DNA of 64,000 bases from Cenococcum geophilum 1.58 (GCA_001692895.1 KV748203.1:1208330-1272329), one strand, 5' to 3'. Shown: positions 10,110 to 24,116, counted from the stretch's first letter. Numbers and translations: made by a program. Notes: generated by a model not told the origin, from the sequence alone.

Positions 10110-11455
10110 AATAATATAGTAATATCTAGAATAACATAATATAGGTTTAAACTTAAAGATAAAAATAAGTTATAAGTTAACCTAAGACACTAAGCATATT
10201 ATATATTAGTAGAGATTATATATATAGATAATATATATAATATATACAGAGCACTAAAGGATAGAATCTATAGATACCTTATAAGAATATATTAAGTACT
10301 AGATAAAAGAAAGTATAGAGATACTAAGTATATATATAGCTAGCATCTAGTAGAAGTTTAGGAGTTAGGCAACTTAATACTTTAACTAGGAAGATTCCTT
10401 ATGGAAGAATGCTTAGATAGATAATAGTAGTAGGAATGCCTAGAAAATACGTATCTATAGTATATAGAAGAGAAAAAGCAAACTAAGTATTAGCTAAAAG
10501 TAGACTAAGTATAAATAGGATCTAGCAGCTAGCAGTTAGGAAAAGTGGAGGCCTATAGGACTAAAGGGAGCTAGTAGTAGAGCCTTAGACCCTTAAAGGA
10601 ATTTAAGGATAACACCTAAATTTATAAGTTAATTGGCAAGATTAACAGTTTAAAGCATTAGTAGATAGTAGAGCAATAAGGAACTATATCTTACTAGTAG
10701 TAGTAAGAAGGATAGGGCTACTATATAGACAAAAAGAGCACCCTTATCTATTAGTTACAATTTTAGGAGATTTAATAGCCTACGGAGGAGGCATTATCAA
10801 TCTTAAAATAGGACCTATTTAGATAACTATTAAAGGGAGATAGATTAAGATGTCTTTTAATATCCTACTATTGGGACGGGATAAGGCAGTATTAGGAATG
10901 CCTTAGTTATAGGAATACAATCTAAAGATCGATTGGGTTATAGGTTAGGTCGATATTAAAAATACTTAACGCCGTAGGACGCGATAATAAGCTATGATAG
11001 TATAGTACTAAGTAAGGGCGACCTATAAAGAGATAGACAAAGGACTAGGTTATATACTAAAAAGATATTAAAAGTATAGTAAGAAATTATAGTTACTAGA
11101 AAGTAAAAGGCTGTTAAAGCATATAGTATAGGACTATAAGATAGAATTAAAACTAGAAATAAGTTTAAAGTTCTTTCTAATCTATAAGCTAACTAAAGAA
11201 GAGTTAAGAGCTTTAAAGGAGTTTATCTAGGAAAATCTACAAAAGGGATATATCTAACTATTATAGTTATTAGCGGGATATCTAGTACTGTTTATACTAA
11301 AGAAAAACGGGAAACTTAGACTATGCATTAACTATAAATAGTTAAATAGTATTACTAGAAAGGATAGGTATCCTTTACCCTTAATTAGTAAGATTTAGGA
11401 TAGGATTGGTAATATGCAAATCTTTACGAAAATAGATCTAAGATAAGCGTACTAT
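10110..11455 (+). pseudogene. Gypsy element #1: gag end, protease and start of reverse transcriptase, broken at 11,455
   Basis: The frame carries a retropepsin at about 10,645-10,960. DSRAIRNYI stands where DSGATGNYI is expected; downstream come FNILLLGRDKAVLGMP and IDW. Reverse transcriptase begins around 11,170: YKLTKEELRALKEFI, then LFILKKNGKLRLCINYK (VPKKNGKLRLCVDYR in the family), RYPLPLI, and KIDLR near 11,430. The next block (A-YHLIRI...FRTRYG) is missing because the sequence switches at 11,456 to an LTR-like TGTGGTGG. Conserved Gln/Trp codons are now TAG/TAA and Gly codons are Arg. The missing 3' half was not found beyond Gypsy #2. Confidence 0.75.
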
Positions 11456-12098
11456 TGTGGTGGTATAATTTGGCCTCCTGGATTTAACATCTAGATTAGG
11501 CGTAGCTTTAGGAGAGCCTAGGCCTTCTATAGTTATATAGATCGGTCTAAAGCCCTAAAGTCTTTAATAACTTGGACAGGGCTAATAGATATACACTTTT
11601 CCTTTAATATACTCTTTTCTTCTCTTCTTACTAACCGTTTTCCTACTGGCTAACTATGGCTAACTAACTGACCTACTGACCACACCGTGACTTCCTGTCT
11701 AAAAGAGGTCGTACCCTCCTATATATTTTATGGCATTCCACATAGGGATAATAGCAAGCTCTTTAGATTAGAAGTCTGGTGCTCTATATATAGGAAATAT
11801 ATAGGAACGATCTAGAACGATCTAGAACTGCGAACTAAAAGGACGTGTAAAAAGGGAGGCGAAGAAGTACGGACATATTAGCGACCGGTGCGTAGCCGCC
11901 TCTATAAAAATAAACCAACGACACCTACTAAGTTCTCTATGCGGGAATAGTAGTTGGCAAAGAGTAATAGGAAGGCGAGTACGTAGTACTACAAGATGGA
12001 GGATAAAAGGGAGGACTATAGCACACCAGGAACAGCAGAGAAAAGTCTTCTATATTTTATTTACTATATTTATAATAGCCTATACTATTATTCTCACA
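11456..12098 (+). mobile_element. Probable 5' LTR of Gypsy element #2
   Basis: Starts TGTGGTGGTATAATTTGG exactly where the reading frame of Gypsy #1 stops, and ends TTCTCACA at 12,098, giving TG...CA borders and about 643 bp. The gag of Gypsy #2 starts 67 bp later. The middle holds a less mutated section (11,620-11,720, CTAACTGACCTACTGACC). No matching 3' LTR was found after the polymerase end at 24.5-24.6 kb, so this call rests on position and end bases alone. Confidence 0.5.
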
Positions 12099-12164
12099 TT
12101 TATAGGAGCTACCTTTAAATTTATAGGAATAATAGCGACAGTACTAGTAAAGGGATTATTAGGG

Positions 12165-13740
12165 ATGTTAAGACCATTTTACGATAACGGCGAAGGCGCT
12201 AGAAAGGGAGAGGAAGGAAAGTAGCCTATTAAACCGCAAAGCTCTTCTAAACTAGGGCCTACGATACTAACCCCAACTCCTATAATATTAGGGACTAATA
12301 ACTCTTAGTAGGTAGAGGATAAGGGTTATAAGGTCTACCTACCTATCCTTAGAGAAACCATAGGTTTACTGCCTCCTACTAGACCACTAATAGAACGAGA
12401 TAAGGTATATATTATGGCCCAGTCTATACCGGCTCTAGGAACTCTTAAGACCCCTTACTTTACGGGATAAAATATATCGCAATTTATTAAACAGTATAAG
12501 CGACTATATATCCGATATTATATTACGGATAATAAGAAATATTAAGGACTTCTGGAGTATTATGACTATTAAATAAGGATATAGATCTAAAGCCTGCCTA
12601 AGTTTATAATTAGTAACTAGATAGAACTTATAAGGAAGCTTAAGACAGACTACTAAGGAAGTAACTACTTTTAATAAGTCGAAATAGTAGAGTTTTTAGA
12701 AGCTTATATACTATAATACAGGAATAATCTACCCAATAGTATACGTAAATACTATAGGTAGTTTATATTAATCTCCTAAAAGGTTACTAAGGCTAGTAAT
12801 TTAGAAAACCATAAACGAGGGTACTGGTTTGCAAGGGGACTCCTATTTAAATATTAAAGACATACTATAACTAAAATAGGAGCCAACCTAGATAGACGAA
12901 AGTTCTTTAACTTTTATCTAATAAAGAGAGCTATAGAAGACAGGCTTAATTCGCATAAAGGCGTAGATTAGTTATTAATAATAAATCTTAAGGAGTAAGG
13001 CCTTTATTAGCTAGTTAGACAATTCTATAATTAGTAACCAGCTATAACCAACTAAAGGAATACTGCCCTTTAACCACCTATAGTCTCTTAGCTAAATAAG
13101 TTAGCAAGCACCTATTAAGCAACTTAAGAAATAGACCCTAAACTAGAGAAACTTACTAATTAACTCTGGAAGCTTAATCTTAGGACAGTTAAATTAGTAG
13201 GCGTTGCGTCTTTAATACCGTTCTTAGATAGGATTCGCTAGGATCTAATATGGTATATACAGCTCCTAAATAGAGCGTTAATGTAATAAGAATAAATAGG
13301 TTTATAACTAGCACTAAGTAATAACAGACCGCAGCTACCCTATAAGGGAGCGCTATAAGAATAATATAAGCTAGGCCTAGGAAGGGATAGAGGGTTAGGA
13401 AACTTTAGCGCATAACTAGTATAAGCTTAGGCGTGTTATAGATGCAGGGATTCCCACCATTTTATTAATTAATATCCACAGCTCTAGGAACTAGTTTATC
13501 GCGGTTTTCTATATATAAATAAGAATAACCAAATCTATACTGGAATACGTAAGCGCCTAGGAAATATAATTCTATATTTACTAAGCGACAATTAGATCTA
13601 GTTTCTTAAAGACTAGCTAAAGTAGAACGCGAATATTAATCCTAATGCTTTAGTAATAGGCGTCTAACTAAAGACATCTTTAGTAGAGCTTATAGATAGA
13701 AGTGACGCTAAAAGTAAGGAGGAACTTAGTGAGTCCTAGG
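12165..13740 (+). pseudogene. Gypsy element #2 gag, RIP-inactivated
   Basis: Begins MLRPFYDNGEGARKGEE at 12,165. The capsid region (TPYFTG at about 12,450, RYYITDNKKY, then a run of helical segments) ends in a zinc knuckle CYRCRDSHHFINQYP near 13,437-13,480, a degraded C-x2-C-x4-H-x4-C in which the last Cys is now Tyr. Like the rest of the element it contains many TAA/TAG codons in place of Gln and Trp but few or no frameshifts. It packages the retroelement RNA. Confidence 0.7.
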
Positions 13741-14030
13741 AGGATATATACTAAGTGGAGTTAATATACATTAATTTGGTAAGAGCCGTAACCCAGTTGC
13801 AGCCTATGCTAAGGTCATATAATCTTAGGAGACCGTAAGGGGAAGTAAGAGTGGCGAAACCGCCTCTAAAACCATCTAGTTAGCGACTAGTAGTAGTTTA
13901 AAATATATAACTAGGAGGACATGTCCAAATCGTACTATAGTCCTAGTAGCAGGCTCCTTAACCACTGTTAAGTAATAATAAGATTAATAAAATGGACTAT
14001 ACTAAACAGCTAAGACAAATGGAGTAAATA

Positions 14031-17000
14031 GTGGATATAATAATAATAGCTAAAGCATCACAACTAAAGCTAGTTAGGATAATAGATATACTAAAGGGAA
14101 ACGTCCTAAGCCTAATAGTAATGGCGGACAAAATCTTATTAAAAACCATTAAAGTTACTATTAGTAACTGCCTTGTATATATACCTAAGGTTATAAGACT
14201 ATTCTTTAAGCCTCTCCTATTACCCCTTACGGAGCCTTACCAACAAAAGTAAGAGGATATTAAAGTATCCGTATTATCGGCACGTTTAGCGTTCCATACT
14301 AACTAAGCTGGTTTAATAACTACTAAAGTAAACCAGATTAAACAGAAGGTAGAATTTATTTAGTTTTAAAGACAATGCCTAAAGGTAGAAGCATAGATAG
14401 GAGATAAAAGGGCTAAGTACTTAATTAACTCTAGAGCGGAGCTTAACCTTATTAGGGAAAGCGTAGCTCTATAATATGGTTTACTAATATTAAGCCTACC
14501 CCTATAACTATAAGGTGCACGCCTAACGTTTGCTAATAGGACTTAGTCTAAGTTTATTAGATTGGTGTATGCGGTCCCTATAGTAATAGGTAATATCTTA
14601 ATATCTATAACGTTTATTACTGTAGGGGAAATATTATATAAGGTAATACTTAGTAAGCTATAGTTAGTAAGGGCTAGACTAGCAATAAAACAAACTATAA
14701 TAGGTTAGGTATCTTATATTATTTAATTAAAAGATAGTAGAGTTAAAATAAGGTTCTTAACGTCCTATAAGGATGCGATATTCTTTAAACTAGATAAAGG
14801 CATTAATATAAATAATGGTTTAGGAAATGTATAACTAGTGCGACTACTAGGATTATATCCAGAGTTACTTGTAACCCAGCGTATTAAGATAAGGAGGACG
14901 CTAAAATTAAAGAGAAAGGAAATAAGATATGTCTCTAATATAGACGCTTACCGTTTTAGATATCCGCTAGGCAAAGTTATTAGCAGAAAGAAGAATATAA
15001 TATTAAATAGAGAGAGCTTAACAATAAAACGTTAAGGGAAGTCCTAAAGAGATACTTAAGAAAGAATTAGAAGCTAGTATTTAAGGTAAAGGCTAGGTCC
15101 CTTATATATTAAATATTAAGGACAATAGATCTATTTATAATATAAACAGAAAACTGCCGGAGTAAGGCCTAATAAAATGCTATAAATGTAGCAACTGCGT
15201 ATAAACAAAAGGCAGATAAAGTCTACTTAGTTAATTCGTTAGCACTAGATAAAACAGTTATGGGAGGTATAGTGGAATAGTAAGAGGTGGCCTTACATTA
15301 ACAGAAGGCGTCTATCTAAGGGCTGCCTCTTAGTCTATATAATTATTTCCTTAAACTATAATATACTAAGCTAGCCTATAGGGCACGACTAAAACTAGAA
15401 CAATTAGAGCATATAATTGTGGGAGACATTTACCTAAGAGAACAAGAGATCCTTAAGGCTATGCTGTTTAACTAAGAAGAGGCTTTAGCATAGAAGTTCT
15501 ATAAGATAGGTTGTATTAGTAGAGATATAACTCTATCATTAAAGATTAAAACCGTGCTGTATAAAGTATAGTAAGTACCAAACTTTCCTGTTCTAAGGGC
15601 CCTATAAGGAGAAGTAATAAATATATTATAAGAATAACTAGCTTAAGGGACTCTAGAATATTATAAAAGTTTATATAGGAATCTATGGTTTCTTATAAGT
15701 AAGAAAAAAAGTAAGAACTACTAATTAATTAATATGGCAATAAATATTAACTAAGTAACTATTAGGGACGTAAATCTGCCGCTGTATACTAATGAGTTTT
15801 TTAAGGAGTTTACGGGGTGCAAGGTTATATCTTTAGTAGACTTCTTCTCTAGCTATAACTAATTAGAGCTTAATATAGAAAGTAGGAATCTAATAGCTTT
15901 TATAATACCTTTAGGACTTCTATAATAAATGATGGTACCTATAGGAGGTATAAATTTAGTAGCCTAGTTTGTAAGGACAATTACTAAGATTCTGGAATAA
16001 CACATCCTATACTATACCTTGCCGTTTCTAGATAACATTATAGTAAAAGGTCTATAGATAGTGTATAATAGAGAAGAGAGTCTTCTAGGCGTGCGTAAAT
16101 ATATACTAGAGTATATTATATAGCTAAATAGAGTGCTTACAGATTTGGAACAAGCTAGGTATATAATCTTAGGCGTAAAGTCTTACTTCTATAAAGATAA
16201 GATTATAGTAGTTAGTTACCGCTATAATAGGAAGGGATAATATCTAGAAGAGTTAAAGGTTGCAAAGATTATTCACTAGAGAGACTATAAAGTTATATCC
16301 GCCTAAGCATTCCTAGGAGTTGTTATATATTACTAAATATAGGTAGAAGACTTCGTAATTAAGGCAGAGCTAATCTTCCAACTACTATAAGTAAATGTTC
16401 CGTTTATATAGGGTATAGAGTAGATTACCGCTATAAAGACTTTAAAGTATATAATTACTACTATACCCGCATTACTTTAGCTAGATTATACTAAGGGGGC
16501 TAGGCTAATTATTTTTGCTGTTAACGGATACAAAAATAGATAGGGGTACGGCCTTATGTAACTAAATGTGTAAGGTTATCGTTACCCGTATTAATATAAG
16601 AGCGGCATCTAGTCTTAAGCGGAACAAAAATATAACTTAGGAAAACTTAAATATTAGGCGTTACTATATATGTTAAAGAAGTGTTACATATACTTATACG
16701 GCGTTTACTTTACAGTTAAGACGGATATAAATACCTTAGTTATATAACTAAATTATCCTACTACTAATTTACCTAAAGCCTTAATAATAAGATAGCTAGC
16801 ATAGATTTAGCTATGGGACTTTAATATTAGATATATGCTAGGGAAAAAGAATAGCCTAGCTAATAGACTTTTATAATAGCTGCCTAATAGTAAACAACCT
16901 AATAAGCCAACTAAGGATATTAAAGAGTTTATTAACTATAAGCTAAGTGCCTTAGAATATACGGCGAGCCCTTTTAAAATAGAAGTAGATCTATTATTAG

Positions 17001-18212
17001 AAGATTTATACTTAGAGGAGTTTTAGAAGATTGCGAAATAGCTAGTTACCCTATGGCGTCTAGAAGAGATAAATACTAAGGAATTTAAAAGGTTTAAGCG
17101 GTATATGCTAAAGTTCTTAGTATGTAATTAATAGCTCTTCTAGTAATAGTTTAAGAATGTACTAATATAAAGAGTAGTTAATAACAAGCCTACTTAATAA
17201 GAGATTATTAAAAGTCTTTACGATTAGAGTAAATATCGCGGATAGAAGGGAATGTACTAGAGGGTCTTAAATTAATATTAGTGGCTAGGGCTATAGGATC
17301 AGATATTATAGCATATTAAGTCTTATCTATAGTGCTAGGAGCGCTAGTTAGGATAAAAAGAAGAAGTAATATACCTAATATAGGAGTCCACCTTATAGCA
17401 ATAAGTAATAGTAGATATTACATTTATACTGCTAAACCGACTTAGATTCCGGTACTTAGCTATTACTTAAGAATATATATCTAAATAGGTGGAGGCTAGG
17501 GCCCTTTAGAATAAAGATGCAAAGAGTATAGCAAAGTTCCTCTATAAAGATATTATCTGCCAATAGGGAGTATTTAGACAGCTCTCTATAGATAGTAGAG
17601 GAGAGAATGCTAATATTATTACTATACTTATAGAGCTCTATAATATTAAAAGGGTTATAGCTTCTGTATATTACCCGCAGGCGCAAGGCTTTATAGAATA
17701 AGGCTATAAGCCTATAGTAGACGCTTTAGCTAAGATAGATGGCTTGTAGTTAGATAATCTTTATGCTGCCTTATAGGCGGATAGAACGACTATTAAGTGG
17801 TCTATAGAAATGACGCCGGTAAGAGTTATATGCGGATATAAGTATGTCCTTTTTATTAAACTCTATATATCTACCTAGTAGACGCTGCCTTAGGAAACAG
17901 TTCGGACCACTATAGAGCTATTAGTGCTTCGCGTAAAGCAGTTTGATTAAAGAGACGCAGATATATAAGAGGCTATCGCGCGTATAAGATAGCTAAGAAT
18001 AGCAAATAAAGAGTATTTTAATAATACCTATCGCATTCGCCAGGACGGGTTTAAGGTTGGAGATATAGTTATACTCTATAACACGCAGCTTAAGTAGGAT
18101 TATTTTAGTAGTCGCAAGTTAGACCTAAAACGGCTTGGCCCATTCCGTGTACGCAAGAGTTACCCTTATAAAGGATAGTACTTAATTAAGGATTTTAATA
18201 GTACACTATTCT
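14031..18212 (+). pseudogene. Gypsy element #2 pol: protease, reverse transcriptase, RNase H, integrase
   Basis: Domains in order. Protease near 14,410-14,720 (YLINSRAELNLI where YLIDSGAELNLI is expected, then VILSKL). Reverse transcriptase near 15,760-16,390, with ILYYTLPFLDNIIVKG (the FLDD catalytic pair is now FLDN). RNase H/tether near 16,480-16,890, with VKTDINTLV and LWDFNIRYMLGKKNSLANRL. Integrase from about 17,190: a degraded HHCC finger, VEARALQNKDAKSIAKFL with its preceding Trp now TAG, SIDSRGEN, YYPQAQGFIE, then GLGPFRVRKSYPYKG-like C-terminal region. The frame is cut at 18,212 by a Copia insertion and resumes at 24,343. It would copy and integrate the element if intact. Confidence 0.85.
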
Positions 18213-18217
18213 ATAAC

Positions 18218-18438
18218 TGTATAATTACAGCACCTACTGTACCAAACGCGTACTTACGCGTTTAGTGCACTAACCACTTGTGTGCTGACTAATTAGGGGG
18301 GGAGGCGCGTTAGTATATAGACTACGTAGTCTACCTTAATAGAATCGACAGTTACCACCATCCAAAAGAGTATACAATACTATACGTATTTCGTGCCCCT
18401 GGATATGACTTAATTATATTATTAAGTTGATACAAACA
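18218..18438 (+). repeat. Copia 5' LTR
   Basis: Runs TGTATAATTACAG to TGATACAAACA. It contains a GGGGGGGAGGCGCG stretch and the palindrome AACGCGTACTTACGCGTT (18,246-18,263). Near-identical copy at 24,117-24,337. Flanked on its left by ATAAC. Confidence 0.92.
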
Positions 18439-18639
18439 CTGATTAGTAAGCGCGTACAGATTAGCAATCACTTAATACCTCCCCCCGAGCGATATATATG
18501 ACAGCAACTACCCGTTTAGAATCCTAGTACGACCTACTAGAAGGTCGGAAGTTGGGGATTACGGACTTATCACTAACTCTATATACTTATTTAAGTCTTA
18601 GTACGGTTTACTAGAAGTTTATAAACGCGAATACAGACC

Positions 18640-18783
18640 TTTACGGAACCTCTTACCCTCCTATAAACCACTATGGACCTGCTAATTGCCTTTACGGACC
18701 GTTATAAGACCTTATGGAAACCCCCTACCCTCCTACAAACCGTTATGGACCTATTAATTGATTTTATAGACCACTACAAGACC
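18640..18783 (+). repeat. 71-bp tandem duplication in the Copia leader
   Basis: Two consecutive units, the first starting TTTACGGAACCTCTTACCCT and the second TTATGGAAACCCCCTACCCT, each ending with an AAGACC. They lie between the LTR and gag. Differences are mostly transitions. Function unknown; it may be an old leader duplication that preceded RIP. Confidence 0.7.
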
Positions 18784-18873
18784 TCTTCCACCCACTACGT
18801 ACTATACTATACTATACAGTATCGCAGACCTAAGGAAGCAAGTTAATAAAGGCTAAGAAAAGTGGAGGTAGGG

Positions 18874-21800
18874 AGTCGACCTTACGTCTATAACCGATGT
18901 TAATAACTATATTAAATTTAAAGTTCTTAAATATAAATATTTTAAGCTTATAAATGACGACCTATAGGAGTAATACTAGGAAGACTTTGTGGACTTTACG
19001 AAAGCTATTTTTAAGGCCTGCAACCCTACTACTATCCGTAACCTATAAACCCTTTTACATCACTAAGGCGTATAGGTTAAAAGGGATAAACGAGTTACTG
19101 TTATATAGTCCTTATACAATATAATATATAAGAAGGACCAAATAGAATAGACTAAAGAGGAAATCCTAGACCAGGTTAAAGCCATTAAAGAACTCTTTGC
19201 TTTTTCCAAACTTAATAGGATTGCTAGCTTTATACCTAACCCACTTAATTAAATTCGCCCTATAAACCTAAGCGGCTTTAGAATTAACCTTACTAGCTAA
19301 AATATACCCTACTTTTAAGTTACGGACCACGCTACGGATTATAATACCCCTATAACCTAAAATACGGACCGTAATACCCCTATAAACTAAAATACGGATT
19401 AAAACCTTCCCGCTATTATCTAAGTTATAAATCTGTAACCTACCTAAGTAAAGACCTATGGTAAGGAGCTAGCTAACCTAGCTAAGCTTTATACCAACAA
19501 ATTGAAGTATAGTAGTAAAAACAATAATTTTAACTTTAAACTAACTATCTTTACGAACCTCTATTAGAAGGCTACTATTCCTAAATAGGAGTTTAGCTAA
19601 GCCTACTTTACCATACTACGCGGCCTAGTACTTAACCACTACTACACTAACCTTAAGAGTAACCCCCTTGGCGTTCCCTTTAATAGGCTATATAAAGCTA
19701 CACGTAATTACTTTAAAGGGCTAGAATATAAACGCGATATCCTTACCTAATAGAATATAACTAAGTTACGGACCGTAATTAACAAGAATACCAAAAAATT
19801 AACTATAGAGTGCCTATAAATTCTTATTAAAGACCTTCGGCACTTATAGCACGGCCTTAACGCTAAGCTTTAAATAGACGACTTCCTATACAACAAACTT
19901 ATTACGGCTTACTAGGAAGTAAAGCCCTACAAGTACGCCTATTATAAGCCTATAGATACCTTAGCTGGCCTTATTAATAATCTACGCTCCTCTATTATAA
20001 TATATAAAGTTTTAAATCCACTAGGTAGTACTTAAGCTTTTATTACAGATACTTAATATCCATAAATAGACTTAGACGTCTACTTTATGGACCGCCGCTA
20101 CTGTTAGCAGCACCTATACCGACTAAGTCCTACCTATAACCCTTATAGCAACTCCTATATAAAAGCATACCCCCGTAGATAAACCAATCAGAGGTGCTTT
20201 ATATGTGGTAAAGAAGGATATTAGTCTACAAGGCATACCTAGGAAGAACGCAATAAGTCTAAAAAGAGATTTAACAGACGGATTAACTAGTTTATCTTAG
20301 ACTATAAAGGAGAGGAAGTAGAAGAGTCTCTTAACAAGTTAATAGAAGCCCTTATAATTAACTTTAACTTAGACATTTAGGAATAGGAGACCTTAGAGAC
20401 GTTCCTAACCACTTTCGGACCTTTTATAGATAGCTAAGCCTTTAATATTACGACCATATTAGCCAACCGTTCCTTTATACACTTAATTACGCCCAAAAAC
20501 TAATCCGTAAATACCCCTATTATAGACGTTATAGACTACAAACAAGACCTATTTGTATATATTACTATAGAACGCTATACCCCCAAGGAATTATATAGCG
20601 TTATAATTAATATAGGTGCCTTTAAGAAGTCTACTATAGGTTACGGACAATACCTTGTATATAAGACCACTATAAATAACAATACGGATATTAATACTAT
20701 GTAAACTGGGGCCGTAAACGTCTAATTCGGCATTAGCTTAACCATATTAATTAGATTAGTTGCAGTTAAGACCCTAATTAGCCTAGTTAACTTCCACGTA
20801 GTAAAAGCGGACACCCCTTTTCTACTCTGTCTTGCGGATATAAATAGGTTATAGGTTTACTACAATAATATTACAGACACCGTAATTAGCCCCGTAACTG
20901 CCCTAGGAAGTAAGCATATTACCCTACTAATTATACAACAATTTAGACACCCGTTCCTTATATAGGGAGAGACTTTACGGGCCTATATTTAGGAATCTTT
21001 TAACTATAACCCGTGCTACCTTACTAGTACTAAAATCCACCGCCTATACCGCCGTTTTGGCTACCTATTAGCCGAAAAGCTATATAGAGTCCTTAAACGC
21101 TCTAAATACAACAACGTTAATAAGAAGGCAATCGACTATCTAACTAAATACTGTTCCTTCTACTAGAAATACAGACGTTCCCTAGGCCGATTTAAGTTTA
21201 CCCTTTATAAGGATCTTAACTTTAACCACTTAGTATACGTGGACATTATATATATTAACGGCAGCCTAGTATTATATATAATTAACAAGGCAACCCGCTA
21301 TTAAGCCGCCTATTAGTTATAAAATATATCTATAAAATATACTTAGGATATTTTACGGACCTACTAGATTAATATATATGTTAGACCCCCTAAGTATATT
21401 ACCTATAACGCTAATAGGAACTTTATTAGTAAGGAATTCCAATAGTACGCTACGGCTATAGCTATTTTAATAAAAGCTGTTCTAGTTAAGGCGTACTAGT
21501 CTATTAAACTTATTAAGTAAGCTTATTTAGCTTTATAGAGAGCTTACCAGATTATTACGGACGAGTGTAAGGACATCTAAAAGAAACTGGCTTTATAGAT
21601 GGCCGTAAAAGCCGTTAATAATACCACTAGCCCTAACGGATTAGTACCTACCCTTTTAGTTTACGGAACTTACCTAAGGATAAGCAACCTAGGCCCTTTT
21701 ACCCCGTCTATTACGGAACGAGCAGCTATAATACGGAAGGCAATAGCCGAAATAGTTAAATTACGGGCTAAATAAGCTGTTAACAGCGCCCTATATTACT

Positions 21801-23898
21801 ATAACGGACCTAATATAACCTTAGTTTATGTGAGGTGACAAGCTCCGCACTACTCAGCCACGGCACAAACCCCAAAAGGTAAGCGAGTGACTGGCTTAAC
21901 GCCAGGCACGGCTGTGCGGAACAATACATATAGGCGAGGTGACCTCGTCACCTGACAGTTTATGATCTCCCGCTTAATTCTAAAGTCCTTATATAGCATA
22001 AGAGCGGTAATTAGACTGGACCTTATTATTTACTAGCTATAGAAGACGAAACTTATTATATATAACTTCCTAGCGGACCGACTAGCTTTAGAAGCACGTC
22101 CATAAAACCCTAATTTTGGTCCGAAAACACCCGTAACGCTAAACTAGACGAATGGGAAGCACCTACTAAACTAGACGAACTGGAAGTACCCCTACCTACT
22201 TTAGAAGCCCCCTAGGAACTTACTAAACCTACTAAACCTACTATAAAGCGTAGTTAAGGACGCCCCCAAAAGTACCCTATAACGGAGAATTACCTAACCT
22301 CCGCAGGCACGTCTATAAGGTAATCCCCGCCTGCGGATATATTAGTTCTAGTATAGAAAACCCCTTTTACGGACTTACGACGTAAAGAGATTAATAGACT
22401 ACTTAAAAAGGGCGTCTTTGTAGTTATAACAGAGAAAGATATTCCATAAGGCGTCCGTATATTTAACTTACGCTTTATTAACGAAATTAAGCACCCTAGT
22501 ACTAATAAAGCCTTTAAGAAATTAAGGCTTGTTATATAAGCTTATAACAACTAGGGAAAGGACTTAATCCTTATATAATCGCCTATAATTTAACAAATTA
22601 GTTAACGGATTATACTTGCACTTATGCCTAAACCATAGCAAATTAAACCTACAGCCCTTTACTTACGGGATATCTTATAAGCCTACGTACAGTCCAACAC
22701 CTACCTAAGTAGAGACATCTTTATACGACTACGCCTTAAGCTTAACTTGTAACTAGAAACAATTTTATAGATTATAAAACCTCTTTATGGAGTACTAGAA
22801 GCTAGAAACCACTAGTTTAAAACGTATTACCAGTATTACGTTAGCAAACTTAAAATAGAACAGTTAACCTATAACCCCTGCCTCCTATACACCCTATTAA
22901 ACGGCCTCGGTATTATCGGACTCTAAATAGATAATACCCTCTTCTTAGCAAACCGGACTTTTGCGGACGCTAAAGAGACTAAACTATAAGAGGTAAAGTT
23001 CTTAGCAAAGACGCGAGAATAGTTAACTAAGTAGACTCTAATTAAGTTTAATAGAGGCTTAATTATATAAAAGGGTAACCTAATCTAGCTAACTTAGGAA
23101 CGCTAAGCTTAAAACCTAAGGCTTATTATAGCAAAGCCTACGGACCTTACTAGTTTCCGCGGAGAGACCTATAAGACCGTAAATATAAAGGACTAATATA
23201 TTGCATAGCGTGCAAGAGGCGCCTATATTACTATAGTCTGTTAACCTAAATCTGCCTATAATTTATCCTTTATGGCCTAGGTAACAGATCCACAAGAGGA
23301 AAATATTAAGTAGCTTAATAAGCGTATTTAGTGGCAAATTAATAATGCAATAAGAGGACTTACTTTTATACTACTAGACCTAAATTCCCTTAGCGTACTA
23401 GTATTTATAGACGCCTCCTTCGCTAATAATAGAGACCTATTATTACAAATCGGCTGTATAATTATACTTATGGACCGTAATTAGGACGCAAATATACTAT
23501 ATTAGTCTTTTATTAAATGCAAACAAGTAACCCGTAGTGTATTAGCTTCTAAACTATACGTACTAGCTTACGGCTTTAACATAGAAGCCGTAATTAAGTT
23601 AATAATCCAGAAGATTTTATAATTAAAGCAATTACCCCTAGTTCTATACACCAATTTAAAGTCCCTCTATAACTGCCTAGTTAAACTAGGTATAATATAA
23701 GAGAAGAGGCTTATAGTTAACCTAATGTGCTTACGTTAGGCCTATAAACGACGTGAGATTACGGAGGTTAAATGGATTAGCAGCGGAGATAACCTAGCGG
23801 ACGCTATAACTAAGGCAAAGCCGTGTTAAGCTCTAAAAACCCTAATTAATACAAATAAGCTTAATCTAAAGGTTATAGAATGGGTGGAACGTAACTAA
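18874..23898 (+). pseudogene. Copia gag-pol, one frame, RIP-inactivated
   Basis: A single frame of about 1,630 residues, once the solo LTR is removed, with no frameshift. Order: gag; zinc knuckle RCFICGKEGYQSTRHTQEER near 20,195; protease near 20,590 (INIGAFK where the family has DTGA); integrase with IHRLYRRFGY and YCSFYQKY (HHCC, His now Tyr) near 21,030-21,170, then VYVDIIYI and RTYQINIYV; integrase tail DLPLNSKVL resuming after 21,962; reverse transcriptase from about 22,380 (GVFVVITEKDIPQGVRIFNLRFINEIKHP as family landmark, split here by position), then LQIDNTLF near 22,920 (DD now DN); RNase H with LVFIDASFANN (23,400) and ISSGDNLADAITK near 23,780. The TAA at 23,896-23,898 may be the native stop. 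Confidence 0.92.
21829..21957 (+). mobile_element. Small unRIPed solo LTR inserted in the Copia integrase
   Basis: A 129-bp segment with TG...CA ends, starting TGTGAGGTGACAAGC and ending CGTCACCTGACA, flanked on both sides by GTTTA (21,824-21,828 and 21,958-21,962). The ends form a short inverted repeat (TGTGAGGTGAC / GTCACCTGACA). Removing it with one GTTTA restores the Copia frame exactly (YNGPNITLVYDLPLNSK). Base use is unlike the host sequence: bases 21,841-21,900 hold 6 CpA against 3 TpA. A 5-bp duplication with TG/CA ends marks an LTR-retrotransposon integrase product, and the lack of internal sequence makes it a solo LTR (or a very small LTR-like element). Confidence 0.85.
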
Positions 23899-24116
23899 CG
23901 GAGCACTTATAGTTTATTTACAGTCGGTTAGAAGGCCGTACGGTTCATTTTATAGGCCGTAAGTAGGACTTACGGCTAGCTTAAAGTACCGTTTAGAAGG
24001 CAGCCTAGAAGGCACCTTAGGAGGGATTTCCTATGTATTTCTTTTGTGTTTTACGGTTTTATTAAAAGTAATTACGGAGGTTATATACAAGTAGGTCTAT
24101 CTTTAAGTACCGCTAG

